Assembly (NCBI RefSeq): GCF_036784765.1
Contig: NZ_CP136651.1
Coordinates: forward strand, 992,001-1,056,000
Direction of reading: 5' to 3'
From: Novosphingobium sp. ZN18A2
GTDB taxonomy: Bacteria > Pseudomonadota > Alphaproteobacteria > Sphingomonadales > Sphingomonadaceae
DNA length: 64,000 nt
A program made the position numbers and the translations under genes. The stretch's first letter is position 1, and each line of letters opens with the position of its first letter. Positions 63,731 to 64,000 of this stretch are shown piece by piece. Below the pieces are notes generated by a model. It was not told the origin of the DNA. It saw only the letters and a program-made list of their open reading frames with translations, and ran no database searches.

Positions 63731-64000
63731 GCGCGGCGGACACAATGGCGCTGCTCGGCATGGTCGTGCTCGTCATCGTGCTGATCGGCGTGGCCGGCGA
63801 CGTTTACAAGCGCCGCCTGGCCTTCAAGGAGCGCGAGCTTGAACTGATGAGCAAGAGCAGCGCCCAGGAAGCCGCGCAGTTCGCCGCGCAGGCCGAACGC
63901 CTGGAACAAAGGGTGCGCGTGCTTGAACGCATCGCCACCGATGCCGATGCGGGCAAGGCGGGGGCGGACATCGCGGCGCAGATCGAAGGTCTGCGCGATC
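63727..64000 (+). CDS. psp-linked membrane/coiled-coil protein 3, partial
   Basis: Third member, cut by the right edge after 91 codons. It has a membrane helix (MALLGMVVLVIVLIGVAGDVY), then a coiled coil with FKERELELMSKSS and the module RLEQRVRVLERIATDADAGKAGADIAAQIEGLRD, which has a longer loop before the last part. ATG 63727 overlaps the stop of protein 2. Confidence 0.83.
   Translation, partial: MSAADTMALLGMVVLVIVLIGVAGDVYKRRLAFKERELELMSKSSAQEAAQFAAQAERLEQRVRVLERIATDADAGKAGADIAAQIEGLRD

Noticed and set aside
60054..64000. psp genes as part of a prophage
   Set aside because: The phage shock operon is a chromosomal envelope-stress system; no phage structural, lysis or integrase genes are present.

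Overview
The window is a stretch of ordinary, densely packed chromosome from a high-GC alphaproteobacterium. It is most likely a member of the Sphingomonadales (Sphingomonadaceae or Erythrobacteraceae). The inference rests on a PhoK/SPAP-type alkaline phosphatase, an EipA/DUF1134 protein, COQ9 and UbiH-type ubiquinone enzymes, a stand-alone CobS, a hemC-hemD-mitofilin-like run facing tsaD-gpsA, and a TonB-box-like VVVTGQRK string of the kind common in this order. No prophage, complete transposon, CRISPR array or rRNA is visible. There is one tRNA (Ser, anticodon GCT).

Layout. 1-5205: rmuC (cut by the window edge), def and recR on minus, then fmt-truA-oxidoreductase overlapping on plus, and a ferritin-like protein with a bidirectional terminator. 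5287-11118: cobS divergent from a TetR regulator whose promoter carries a perfect palindromic operator, followed by a run of GST, VOC and SRPBCC proteins that looks like a detoxification cluster. 11142-15704: a hydrolase, two tandem cysteine desulfurases with a 2Fe-2S ferredoxin, and an iron-type alcohol dehydrogenase. 15705-16059: a non-coding spacer with two inverted hairpin repeats. 16060-24347: parC, an SDR, a DsbD-like reductase, a PhoK-like phosphatase and a UbiH-like hydroxylase. 24379-30638: hemC-hemD-membrane protein on minus against tsaD-gpsA-flippase on plus. 30752-36233: an envelope group (VWA lipoprotein, OmpA-like protein, a 31-residue membrane peptide, a membrane-anchored HhH protein), then a lipoprotein and an S10 peptidase. 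36336-37117: a higBA toxin-antitoxin module bracketed by a 19-bp direct repeat taken from the 3' end of uvrB. 37092-44313: uvrB, a penicillin-acylase-type hydrolase, an acyl-CoA synthetase and a lipase-like hydrolase. 44391-49606: tRNA-Ser, EipA, an aromatic/aspartate aminotransferase, a 265-bp foldback element plus a palindromic repeat, and ribE-ribD. 49649-57051: putA, YgjP-like and YcgN-like proteins, SCO1, an ankyrin protein, COQ9 and a sulfotransferase. 57273-59998: feoAB with FNR-like and Fur-like sites, and ssb. 60054-64000: pspF and a sigma-54 driven psp operon that runs off the end of the window.

The most interesting parts are: (i) the psp operon, which has an extra 55-residue leader gene before pspA and three tandem membrane/coiled-coil paralogues after pspC; (ii) higBA sitting between two copies of the uvrB 3' end; (iii) a 265-bp element with 33-bp perfect inverted termini, next to one copy of a dispersed 40-bp palindrome that also forms a doublet at 34044-34148; (iv) the envelope group with a 31-residue membrane peptide that shares its membrane-exit motif with the next gene.

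All functional calls are read from motifs and family knowledge; no database search was possible.
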